In this document: in pieces, positions 54,922-64,000 of the stretch
Position numbering within the stretch: the first letter of the stretch is position 1
How the letters are laid out: every line of letters begins with the position of its first letter
NCBI GenBank assembly: GCA_035610835.1
Contig: CM069447.1
Span: 42,815,893 to 42,879,892, forward strand
DNA: 64,000 nt
Direction: 5' to 3'
DNA from: Ophiura sarsii
Taxonomy: Eukaryota; Echinodermata; Ophiuroidea; Amphilepidida; Ophiuridae
Program-made: the position numbers and the translations under genes
The notes under the pieces: model-generated
The model's input: the letters and a program-made list of their open reading frames with translations, nothing else
Told to the model about the DNA's origin: nothing
The model's database searches: none

Positions 54922-56059
54922 TCTATGGGAACCGAGACAAATTGGAGACCAGAATTAGGGCATTTTACAAACGCAATGCATTGTGGTGGTGTCTTTAAAA
55001 TCTTCTTTGCTATCAGGGTGGACTAATGAGCTCAAAAGACCATCCAGGGTGGGGGAAGGGTGCTTGTCAAAAGAAAATTGTATGTATGAAAAATGTATAC
55101 ACACTTGGGTTTATATACTTGAAAATGCCTTGCCCTGTGGGTGGGGGACTCAACATTTTTGAGAAATGGGGAAGAAACACAGTCATTTTGTGTGTAAGGG
55201 GCAAGGGGGAAAGAGGAGGAAAGAAAGGAGAAAAGGTGGAGGAGGATAACAATGGTGAAAGTGGATAATTTAAAGGAAGAATAGGGGGACATTATTATTT
55301 TGTAATAGGGAAGAAACTAAGCACTTGAGGGGAGGAGCTGACAAATTTTCAAAAATATCTACCCCGTAATACAGGAAAAGACCAGGAAAATGTATTGAAA
55401 TATTTTTTTAGGTATCTATGGATCACAAGAAAAGAATATTTTTAGGGTCTATTCTATTCTGACAGTCTATACAGCCAGCAGAGAGGTCACGCTGCATATC
55501 AGATTTTGTTGTACGCAAGAAGACCATGGAGTCTCTAGAAATAGCTTCAGAAATAGCTTAGCTTCGAAATAGCTTCAATAGCTTCAATAGCTTCGAAATA
55601 GCTTTGGTCTATTTGGGCAAAAACTGAGAAACGTGTTAAAAATCATGTAGAATTTTAAAGGAGGGTCAATAACATCTGCAGAACGGTAAAATGTATAGTA
55701 TTAAACACGTTTTGTGACCAAATTTATGTCTTAAAATGTTGGAAAATTCACGTTTTGAAAATCTGTGGTCTTCGAAATTACAGAAATCCTAACTCATTCT
55801 AAACCTCACCAAATCATGAAATGAACCCTCATCTACAAAAAAGTCCATGTACGTATTGCTCTATCTGCTTGGAGATAAAGAAGACTACAGAAACTTCATA
55901 GCTTCATACCACGGAATGAAATCCGCCATAGACATTACACGGCGAAAATCGTACAGATTGTTGACAATAGCAAGGTCGTTTGACTATTGTGTTTGTGCAT
56001 GTTTGTGACGACCCGTTTAACAATATTCATAGCTTTCATATAGTGCTCGGGTGACCTAA
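54922..56059. other. Intergenic or intronic DNA, no supported gene
   Basis: 55190-55265 is purine-rich and 55535-55605 is a short run of AATAGCTTC repeats. No inverted-repeat element with clear ends was seen. Confidence 0.4.
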
Positions 56060-56392
56060 CTATTGACTGTATACCTCTGCATAAGTAAAGACTCGCGCCG
56101 AGCTTCTTAAGCTCGCGCGCGGAGTGCCCATCTCTCTTTCATTAGCGTTTAGGCCAGACTCCCCCATGTAATTTTTGGCTGTGGGGGGTTCGCCACTCCT
56201 CCCCCACAGCGAGTCTGTTTTACTTCCCAACATGAATTGATGCCGGTACCCAATTATACACCTGGGTGAAGCGTGGCAAGTGCGGTAAAGTGCCTTGCCC
56301 AAGGACACAGCACGCTGGCAGCAACAGGACTCGAACCCACAATCTTTGTATTGTGGAGCGAGAGAGAATCCGTTGGACCACGCGTGCCCGTT
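56060..56392 (-). mobile_element. tRNA-derived SINE
   Basis: On the minus strand the head GGGCACGCGTGGTCCAACGG carries an A box (TGGTCCAACGG) and a B box (GGTTCGAGTCC at 56338-56328) at tRNA spacing. A body follows with GTGTCCTTGGGCAAGGCACT, a phrase shared by many aquatic-animal SINEs. The frames across it are not genes. Confidence 0.75.
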
Positions 56393-56654
56393 GCATAAAT
56401 ATATCCAACTGTGTATACAAGTTACCCCACCGCCCCCTTCCAGGCAGACAATACACATTTGTACCTGTTGTTTCGTACTTTGTACCTGTTTATTTCTTTA
56501 ATAATAATAACGGGCACGTCAAAGTATACTAGAGCTAAATTGTGCTTCAAGAAGCATGGATATTGTCTTCCTTAATTGGACAATAGATCTATTCTTTTGA
56601 CTAATTGTGAATGTCATCAGTCAATACCTCCGAGACAAGTAGCATTTTAAGTGA

Positions 56655-57200
56655 AATAGCCGAAAATTCTCATTTTGACCTCTAGTGACCCCGTCAATGA
56701 CCTGTGACCTTGTTGTAATGATTGACTTATTTCCTCAACTCATCAAACAAAACAAGATGAAACAAATCCGGTCCAAATCGGACCATGTCTTAACTTTTAC
56801 CCCTGTCTGTATTGTCAATGACCCCTCGTGACCCCATATGACATGCCACTTTTAATCGCTGTTTACCCTATATGCACATGGACCTACTGATTCTTTTGAC
56901 TAACTCTGGCGATTGTAGCATGCAATATGTACGTTAAATAGCCGAAAATTCACATTTTGACCTCTAGTGACCCCTCAATGACCTTTGACCTTGTTGTAAT
57001 GATTGATTTATTTTCTTGGCTCATCAAATCAAACAAGATGAAACAAGACCGGTCCAAATCGGACCATATCTTAACTTTTACCCCTGTAAAGTTCAATGAC
57101 CGCTAGTGACTCCATATGACACGCCACTTTTAATCGCTGTACACCCTATATGCACATGGTCATAAGAATTCTTTTGACCAAATCTGGCGATTGTGGCATG
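56655..57200. repeat. Two-copy tandem repeat, ~282-bp unit
   Basis: From CATTTTGACCTCTAGTGACC through CCCTATATGCACATGG to TCTGGCGATTGT.GCATG twice (starting at 56671 and 56953). Each unit holds a direct-repeat-1 hormone-receptor-like site, TGACCTGTGACCT (56698) and TGACCTTTGACCT (56979). A (GAAA)n run follows at 57241-57265. Confidence 0.8.
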
Positions 57201-57436
57201 TGAGCTTTACACGAGAAGAAGCATTTTAAAGGAGCGTTGGAAGAAAGAAAGAAAGAAAGAAAGAAACGGGAGGATCACAGTATATTGGCTCGCTGCGCGA
57301 AGCCAATATAAAAACAGTATTTTGAGGGTCCATATAACCACCAGATTAAATTATATTGTAAAAATATTCATTTGAGAATTTGTAAAACCTTAATTATTTT
57401 TTACTTTATATGATGAGTTTTTGGCCTGTTTCAGTT

Positions 57437-57805
57437 AAAGGTAGCTGTTCCGATTGCTGGCCCGATTTTTAACTGGATGTTTTCTATTTTACATGAAAGG
57501 TCGTTCTTAAAATTGTCACATTCCAAAGTTTGAGTTGCATAACTCCAATGGTTCTAATTTTAGAAGTACAAGGTCACACACATTTTGCCCATTGAGTAGT
57601 ACACAAACTGGCTGGTAGTTAACCACCTTTGGCAGTAATTCATCACATTTTAGCCTATAATTTCTAAATGGAACATTTCTGGCCCCTAAAATTTTACAGG
57701 CATATATAATGATAAAAATATGGGGATTCTTCTGATATCAAAATATCATGATGTGAAGAAAAAAATCATAGCCCAAAAAAAGTGATCGGAACATACACGT
57801 TTAAC
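57437..57805. mobile_element. Diverged copy of the TTAA MITE at 12011-12353
   Basis: TTAAAGGTAGCTGTTCCGAT, TCCAAAGTTTGAGTTGCATA and CCCATTGAGTAGTACACAAA match that family in order; the right end is decayed (GTGATCGGAACATAC). Confidence 0.6.
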
Positions 57806-58048
57806 TTGTTTTGTTTTAAGAAAGGCTTTCCAATTTCCCAATAACCATACAAGGAAACAGCTCATTCCATGTTGACTACTAATATGTACAGGCCAGTCTG
57901 CTGCTCTGTATGGCTAACAGCTGTTTGAGGTATGTTGTCATAAAATCCTTGATTTCTTTCTTCAACAAACCTGGGAACCAAAGTAACCAAAAGTTGTAGT
58001 AACAAACATTTAAATGATATCTAACAATATGTTTTTATTAAAATGTTA

Positions 58049-58275
58049 TCGGTAGCTTAGTAGTAATGCTTGAATCATACTAGCTGGTCGCTGGTTGCAA
58101 CAGGTCGCTACACCTAATAATCGCTAGCTGGAAGTATTTCGGGGTCCGGGAATCAAATCCCGGGTGTCGCAGCAATTTGTTTGGTAAAAAATCGTACTTT
58201 TCCCCCCTCCCCTGGTTTCCACACAAAAACATAGCCTGGCTGGTTAGGGTTAAGGTGAAAATGGGAGCTTAGCTG
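58049..58275 (+). mobile_element. tRNA-derived SINE, copy 1
   Basis: An A-box-like GGTAGCTTAGTAGTAATGC and a B-box-like GGGAATCAAATCCC lie about 100 bp apart, followed by GTGTCGCAGCAATTTGTTTG and a body ending AGCTTAGCTGATAT. The last ~130 bp recur at 63885-64000. Confidence 0.6.
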
Positions 58276-58423
58276 ATATTTGAAGATGGGTATCTTTACA
58301 TGAGACAATGAGTTTGCAATGTCTGCAGCATATATCAAAGTTATAGTTATATTGTCACACATAATTCATAATGATGGCAGAGTCCATGTGGCATAGTTCT
58401 GTAAAGTAGTAACTGCGCGATGA

Positions 58424-60190
58424 CTAAACTGAAGTTGTGTATAGTTCGACTTTCGTGTGATTCAATATCAGCATACCATCACCTGTGAAGATTATAGCAC
58501 TTAGACCATACAAGTCCTGTGCAATGCATGCAATCTTGTGTCCTGTGAGCAGACTGTACTGATCTATCGTACCATTCCCCGTACCAATCAGTAAACAGCC
58601 AGTCTCTTCATCATAGCAAACTGCCTGTGGCTGATCAATGTCAATACTGAGAGTTTCTCTACCTGACTCCAAGTCAATCACACTCACCTTGTGAGCATAG
58701 ACATGACTTATTGCGACATGTGTGTTGTGGATAGCAGTAATACTGTCTGGCTTGATACTTGTGTTGATTGTCTTCAGCAGCGTCGTACCATCCGGGGTGT
58801 GTACGGTAATAACAGACCGTGCAGAGTCCCCTGCAATAATCCTACCATTCTGGGTAGTGGTGATACATGACAGTCTGCATTCATTGGTATGTGCAGGTGC
58901 AGTGTAGCAAACCCGCTGGTACTGTCCTGATGTAGAATATACATGGATGGATCTTCCATTGGCTACAAAGTACTTTCCATCTGCTGCTATTGCTAAACAA
59001 ATGCTTTCACTGTTATCAAACTGAGAGCAACTTATCTTAAAGTCCGATTGTTTCTTGTAATGACCATGTGATTGCTTACAGTATATGTGCACTGCAGGCC
59101 TACTTTCAAACAAATCAGGATCATAGATTGCAAGAATGTCATCAGATCTATTTGATGCCATGTTGAATACAGCCATATCAGAAACTTCTATAGAAGTCTG
59201 CTTTATCTTCCTTACCAATCCCACAGTATTCCTCTTTTTCACAGCACTCTGATGATTCTGCTTCACTGTAATTGTACCTAATTTCAGTGCCAACTGCTCT
59301 GCCTTGAATTCTACCTCTCCAGGCTGATACTGAACCAGTCCTTTATCGCTATAGGCTGGTATGGCCTTGATCTTATCCATCAGTGCATTGTGTCGCAATA
59401 TAAAGTCATGACTTGATGACTCTTCCACGACTGCCTTAGTATCAGTGACTATGCTCCGCAATTCATGCGCTTGTTTCTGCAGCGACCCCTTCCTCTCCTG
59501 ACACAGCCTTAACTTAGGATTATTTTTTCTTCTGATTTCAGCCTTTAGAGTGTCACTTTGTTCATACGCCTTTTCCATTAGCAAGGTCACTGCTTGGTCA
59601 ATTTTCTCCTCTTCAGCTTTGATGGATGACAGAATTTTCTGTTCCGTTCCACCAATTTTGCGAGATTTTTTCTCACACAGCTGAATATCTTGTTCTAGTT
59701 TGTTGATCGTAGCATCGGATAGTTTCATCTTCTCCCTGCGTAACACTTTCACATCTTGAATTTGATGTTGAGGGCGCAAGTGACTGACCACAGTGCAAGC
59801 ACGACACACAAGGACATTGCAAGTCACACAGTAGAAATGCATCTTTTCACCATGATCAGGGCAAACAGGAACCTGATCATTCTGGGTTCTGCTCTGTGAT
59901 GAAGGTTGACTCTGCTGCTCTTGCTCTTGCAAATGTTTCTGGTGCTTCTCTGCAAGATTGCGAATACCAAGGTTGGTTCTCAATGCAGCCACGCCATCCT
60001 TTGACACCCTGGTTATTGCTCGGCATTGTGGACAATCGATAGCACTGTCCTTGACAAGGTGATCGAGGCATAATTCACAAATTACATGCGGACATCTCAA
60101 CTCTTTTGGTGTATGTGGATCAATAAAGAGTTCAAAACACACACAGCATGTCAATTCTTCTTCTATACTAGCGACGTATGCGTGTGCCAT
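58424..60190 (-). CDS. TRIM-type RING/B-box E3 ubiquitin ligase, single exon
   Basis: ATG at 60190-60188 opens 588 codons without an intron, to TAG at 58424. An in-frame TTG lies three codons upstream but ATG is the better start. RING C3HC4 at residues ~15-58 (C15, C18, C33, H35, C38, C41, C53, C56 all present); B-box type 2 at ~110-148 (CPDHGEKMHFYCVTCNVLVC, then CRACTVVSH); a coiled coil at ~150-290, rich in Lys/Glu; then a C-terminal half of repeated beta-strand units (such as SICLAIAADGKYFVANG, GRIIAGDSARSVITV, ETGCLLIGTGNGTIDQYSL) that looks like an NHL/WD-type propeller. These place it with TRIM2/3/56-like ligases, a class greatly expanded and often intronless in marine deuterostomes. 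Substrates are unknown; a cytoplasmic role, possibly in innate immunity, is inference. A 5'UTR acceptor (GGGGCTTTGCAG|) may precede the ATG. Confidence 0.92.
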   Translation of the reverse strand: MAHAYVASIEEELTCCVCFELFIDPHTPKELRCPHVICELCLDHLVKDSAIDCPQCRAITRVSKDGVAALRTNLGIRNLAEKHQKHLQEQEQQSQPSSQSRTQNDQVPVCPDHGEKMHFYCVTCNVLVCRACTVVSHLRPQHQIQDVKVLRREKMKLSDATINKLEQDIQLCEKKSRKIGGTEQKILSSIKAEEEKIDQAVTLLMEKAYEQSDTLKAEIRRKNNPKLRLCQERKGSLQKQAHELRSIVTDTKAVVEESSSHDFILRHNALMDKIKAIPAYSDKGLVQYQPGEVEFKAEQLALKLGTITVKQNHQSAVKKRNTVGLVRKIKQTSIEVSDMAVFNMASNRSDDILAIYDPDLFESRPAVHIYCKQSHGHYKKQSDFKISCSQFDNSESICLAIAADGKYFVANGRSIHVYSTSGQYQRVCYTAPAHTNECRLSCITTTQNGRIIAGDSARSVITVHTPDGTTLLKTINTSIKPDSITAIHNTHVAISHVYAHKVSVIDLESGRETLSIDIDQPQAVCYDEETGCLLIGTGNGTIDQYSLLTGHKIACIAQDLYGLSAIIFTGDGMLILNHTKVELYTTSV

Positions 60191-60199
60191 GATGACCAA

Positions 60200-60960
60200 G
60201 TATCTAAATCTAGCTGCAAAGCCCCAATCTCCTTTAGATCAAAATTGATTCTGTAGTGGTATTTACCGTTGGTGAGTGTAGCGTTATGTTTGGGTACAAG
60301 GAAGTACAACTAGTTGCCTCAATGAATATGTTGTTAATTATCAACTAAATATGAACTCCTTTCAGTGCAATTGAACCCTTAAAAAATCCAACAAAACGCA
60401 CTGTATGATGGGCCGATTCGATTGAATGCACTTGAATACCCCTGGTCTGTACAACCAGATAACAGTGTGATAGTCTATAAATAAGTCCTGCAGTCCTTGC
60501 GTATAGTTTGTTTATTTAGGTGTATAGCGGGCGTTGACGTGTGTCGCCAAAAGACTGAGACAAGACTATGCATTCATCAATACTGATATTGTCACATTTA
60601 AGATACAATATTCCATTCCATTCCTAGTCTTGATGGAATTGCTGAATGTTTACCAGTGTCCAATCAAAATCAATTTTAGATAAGTGATCGATGCTTCTAG
60701 TGACAAACTGGGGTCGTTTGATGCTAGTGATCGCTGGTGTTTACACACAAAAACGAGTCCAATTTTGATGGAAACAATAATTGATATTCCATTGAAATTT
60801 TTCTGACAGAGCACACACTCATTGAGACTGTATGGTCGGAGCTAAGCGATAGTGCAAACTGTTATTTTACGGTGGCGATAGATGTAAACATTGAGCCAGT
60901 TTCCATATTGTAAAATTTCCCCTGTAAAGTCGCATTGCTGTTTTTGCTTGAAATCCATTC
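60200..60960. other. Upstream region of the TRIM gene
   Basis: No gene and no clear repeat. It should hold the TRIM promoter. CTATAAATAAG at 60475-60485 is a TATA-like phrase, but on the plus strand, so its relevance is doubtful. Confidence 0.35.
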
Positions 60961-61014
60961 TATATATACACACACACAGCAGACAGTGCACACATGTCAC
61001 ATGCATGGCTTGCA

Positions 61015-61262
61015 TGCATGGTATGATATGGACCGTTCCATTGTGCTCTAAAGGGGAAACCTCTATGCTCTAAAGAGGAATCCACAATATTACCTGCTTC
61101 CCATTCACTGTCACAAGAAAAGAAAAGAAAAGATGTCACACATGCATGGTATGATATGGACCGTTCCATTGTGCTCTAAAGGGGAAACCTCTATGCTCTA
61201 AAGGGGAATCCACATACACCAATGCACAATATTACCTGCTTCCCATTCACTGTCACAAGAAA
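61015..61262. repeat. Two-copy tandem repeat, ~125-130-bp unit
   Basis: CATGGTATGATATGGACCGT through AATATTACCTGCTTCCCATT to TGTCACAAGAAAA occurs twice, with a small internal insertion in copy 2. Recent, because the match is nearly perfect. Confidence 0.85.
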
Positions 61263-61417
61263 AAAGAAAAAAAGATGACCATTGTTTGAGATAATCAAAT
61301 TTTATTTACAAACATTTTAAGAACCTTTCGCAAAATCTCACACATTTTTGATATTGTTACAAACAAACCACGCATTATTATTGAGCTGGTATTTATGGAC
61401 TCATAAATTAACAGACC

Positions 61418-61816
61418 CCGGGGGGGGGGGGGGGGGGCACTCAACTTTTTTTGGGGTAGGGTGTGCCGCACAGGGTCTCAAAAAGGGGGGCTACAGAACT
61501 AAACTGATTGGATTTAAGGACGAAAAATAGGGTCTTAGGAACTGATTTTTTCAAAAAAGTAGGTCTTGAGAACTGGCCTATAGTTCAATTTTCAAAAGAA
61601 ATTGGTTTTAGAACGCAAAATTTTCAAAGAATTGGGGCTTTGGAACGCAAAATTGCGCGATTTTTGAATTTTCAATAAAATTGGGGTCTTAAGAACTGAT
61701 GCGGGCTCAAAAGGGGGTCATAAGAGCTAGCAGCAGAGGGTGAAAAAGGGAGTCTTCAGCGCGGCACATACCTATACCCTTTTCCAATGTCAGTGCCCCC
61801 CCCCCCCCCCCCCCCC
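61418..61816. mobile_element. Foldback-like element with G-run and C-run ends
   Basis: A run of ~19 G at the left and ~20 C at the right bound text such as GGGTCTTAGGAACTGAT repeated in variant form. Similar to G-run blocks at ~5600 and 13170. Frames through it are not genes. Confidence 0.5.
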
Positions 61817-61827
61817 GGGTAACAGAC

Positions 61828-61992
61828 TGTATCCCCAGAGCATTCACTAGAAGAAGAGGCAGGCGAAACAGATGGTGGAAAGACTACATCCAAGAGTATG
61901 GCAATGTCACTTGGAAAAGGACAGCTCAGGATAGAGTGAAATGGACAATTGATGAAGAGGCCTTCCTTCTGCAGTGGAGTGAAATAGGCTAG
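61828..61992 (+). pseudogene. LINE ORF2 C-terminal tail fragment
   Basis: The 54-residue frame ending at TAG reads TRRRGRRNRWWKDYIQEYGN, then WKRTAQDRVKW and EEAFLLQWSEIG. The RRRGR..RW...I...W...A.DR..W pattern is the common end of LINE ORF2 proteins. Nothing upstream remains; the G/C-run element abuts it. Confidence 0.75.
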
Positions 61993-62101
61993 ATAGGGGG
62001 AGGGGAGAAAGTACTGTAATTAGAAATAAAATATTGTAATATTGTCACATAATTGTTGTAGCACACTGTTGAATAAAATAATTAATACACACATTGCATA
62101 G

Positions 62102-62773
62102 TAAAGACATCAAAAAAAGTAACGCGGCTGTTGTAAAAGCACCTATAATTTTAAAATTGTTACTCATATTCTAAAAATGAGAACACCAGGAGACGGACAA
62201 TTTATTTACGGTGATTTTGACACCTTGTTTGTTAAAATCGATAAAGTATTGTTGTCGCGGTGTGTGCTTACAGATAAAAAGTGCCATTTCCATTGTTGCA
62301 TTAACTCCTATTGAACTTTCTGATTCAGCGTGAAGATAATAGCGGGAATTTTGATTAGCTGTTCTTGTTGTGCTGTAAACTTGATTAGCATAATCCGGGA
62401 CAAATTTAATGGGGATTACAGGCGTACTTCTTTACAATTAAAAAGGATGAATATAAAACTCCAAATGCTCAGAAGGTTCCGAAAAGACAGACAGGACAGG
62501 TCATCGCCATGGACAACCTATCAAAATTCCCCCTATTATCTTCACGCTGAATCAGAGAGATCAACAGGAGTTAATGCAACAATGGAAATGGCACTTTTCA
62601 TCTGTAAGTACATACCGCGACAACAATACTTTATCGATTTTAACAAACAAGGTGTCAAAATCACCGTAATTAAATTGTCCATCTCCTGGTGTTCTCATTT
62701 TTAGAATATGAGTAACAATTTTAAAATTATAGGTGCTTTTACAACAGCCGCGTTACTTTTTTTGATGTCTTTA
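62102..62773. mobile_element. 0.67-kb foldback element
   Basis: TAAAGACATCAAAAAAAGTA and its complement end two arms of about 250 bp, with inner partners CTGATTCAGCGTGAAGATAA / TTATCTTCACGCTGAATCAG. The 124-codon frame inside runs across the palindrome and is not a gene. Confidence 0.8.
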
Positions 62774-63436
62774 TAATACATGTACATGTATACACACATC
62801 ACAAATACCTCTGTATCAACACGTATTGCCCGACTTTTTAACATTATTAAAAACATAACTTTGGCAAATTCAAATTCTAATAGTGGAATTACTATTTATC
62901 CAATGCCATAAAAATAGCACCAACAGTTTTTAAACTTCAGATTTTATTCTTTTTCAAAAAGAAACAGCAGAGTTGATGTCATTGTCAAGTAAAGAGTGTT
63001 TCTTTTCATGAGCCATTTTAGTGTTTTTCAGGACATGTTCGTTTACTGTGCCCAGTTTTCTTTTTGCAAGCGCTGCACGTTACTTTCCCTTTCATGGGAC
63101 GAGCACACCTCAGCCCTTTTATGGCAAAAGAATGTATCTTATATGTAGTTTTCTAACAGTATACTTCATTTTAACATGATCAAAGTTAGCTTTTTTCTCC
63201 TTAAATCATGTAGTGGTAAAAGGCAGTATATTACTTTTATTGTCTTTACAAGTTGCAACCTTTTGCTAAGTGAGGATTATTGAACCAAGTTAACACAATC
63301 CGAAGTTGGTGGATCTAAAGTACCATCGTGTTACAAAATCGTTCAGTTTTTCCAAGCCTTGTTGGCAAAAGTGCCCTATACGAGGGTCAGTCAATAAATA
63401 ATGAAAGTGATCATGGTATGGGATGCATGAGTGATT
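62774..63436. other. No supported gene
   Basis: AT-rich and without obvious inverted repeats. The phrase GTGCCCTATACGAGGGTCAG and TCAATAAATAATGAAAGTG near 63380 resembles the start of a mariner-type element, but no second end was found. Confidence 0.35.
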
Positions 63437-63840
63437 CTATCGAAGTACAATGTGATCAATACAAAGTATGAACCTTTGTCTTTCAAACAATACACTTTTT
63501 GATTTTTGATACCTTTGGTGATCATTTAATTTGAATTTGTTTGCCAGCATCCAGCATTTGATGTCCAAGAGACAACGTTCTAATCTCTCAAGCTTATCAG
63601 CCCTATCAGATGCATCAAATGAACAATACAGCTGTGTGTTATCAGCAAAAGATAAAATATTTATTTCATGGTTTAAGATCACATCTTCAAGTGGGGTGCT
63701 CTATTTACTGAATTCCTTAGGACCAACAACTGATCCTTGTGGCAAACCGTATAAGTGGTTTACGTCTGACACATGATGACAGATTGCCACTGATTGATCG
63801 CGATTAGATAGGTATGATTTAAACCAATTCAGAGCAGGGA
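63437..63840 (-). pseudogene. LINE reverse transcriptase fragment
   Basis: The minus strand reads LNWFKSYLSNRDQSVAICHH, then YGLPQGSVVGP, then after a stop and a small deletion INILSFADNTQLYCSFD, and then LDIKCWMLANKFKLND. These are the palm motifs of a CR1/L2-type reverse transcriptase. The catalytic box reads FADN where active enzymes have YADD, and there is an in-frame stop, so it is dead. The SINE at 63842 on interrupts it. Confidence 0.88.
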
Positions 63841-63841
63841 C

Positions 63842-64000
63842 GCAGCAGTGGTGATCGGAGGGTCTGGGGATCGAATCCTGGGTGTGTCGCAGCAATTTGT
63901 TTGGTAAGAAATTCATACTTTGTCCCCTCCCCCAGTTTCCACACAAAAACATAGCCTGGCTGGTTAGGGTTAAGATGAACATTGTAGCTTAGCTGATATT
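63842..64000 (+). mobile_element. tRNA-derived SINE, copy 2 (runs off the right edge)
   Basis: GGGGATCGAATCCTGGGTG (B-box-like) then TCGCAGCAATTTGTTTGGTA and AACATAGCCTGGCTGGTTAG match 58149-58275. The A-box side is not clear in this copy. Confidence 0.6.

Noticed and set aside
56060..56532. Several ORFs on both strands (68-132 codons)
   Set aside because: They lie in a tRNA-derived SINE with clear A and B boxes.
62330..62704. 124-codon plus-strand ORF
   Set aside because: It spans the centre and arm of a palindromic element; the right half is the complement of the left side.

Overview
The window is animal nuclear DNA: AT-rich, with spliced genes, GT-AG introns full of transposon relics and no bacterial-type gene packing. 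Gene content and repeat style (an intronless TRIM gene, several non-LTR retrotransposon relics, a Penelope-like fragment, very many short inverted-repeat elements) suggest a marine deuterostome invertebrate such as an echinoderm or hemichordate. That placement is an inference; no species can be named from the sequence alone.

Genes. (1) A minus-strand gene leaves the left edge: an ATG-containing exon at 813-970 and a likely 5'UTR exon near 3601-3690; the protein is not recognised. (2) YAE1, minus strand, three exons (24686 to 16672), complete: the deca-GX3 adaptor that works with LTO1 to bring the Fe-S machinery to ABCE1. (3) NOM1, plus strand, nine consecutive exons from 29685 to 49676, all in phase: the nucleolar MIF4G/MA3 protein of 18S rRNA maturation. 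The end of MIF4G and the MA3 domain are not found, so the gene should continue past an intron of at least 14 kb. YAE1 and NOM1 are divergent with 5 kb between their start codons, and both serve ribosome production or function. (4) A single-exon TRIM-type RING/B-box E3 ligase, minus strand, 60190-58424, lies downstream of NOM1 exon 9 and probably inside NOM1 intron 9 on the opposite strand. A tRNA-Asn-like gene (43109-43182, minus) lies in a ~600-bp segment repeated at 52323-52909.

Most of the rest is transposon relics, many with readable target-site duplications (TSDs): hAT-type elements with 8-bp TSDs, piggyBac-type with TTAA, Harbinger-type with TAA/TTA, mariner/Tc1-type with TA, plus foldbacks, SINEs and decayed LINEs. 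Layout: 1-16440, unknown gene and nested repeats, including a LINE cut by at least three later insertions; 16449-24700, YAE1, whose 5.8-kb second intron is almost wholly nested elements; 24800-29600, repeat-rich intergenic DNA; 29685-49676, NOM1 with repeats in every large intron and partial duplications of exons 7 and 8; 49677-58400, repeats and a 0.92-kb, 19-bp minisatellite; 58424-60190, TRIM; 60200-64000, duplications, foldbacks, LINE and SINE pieces.

The most unusual signal is shared by two large non-coding elements (19305-22225 and 33594-36105). Each carries its own short motif (GGTGTCC...TAGCATCG, and GTCCGTCCGTGAC) repeated many times at roughly 165-195-bp steps while the DNA between the motifs is unrelated.
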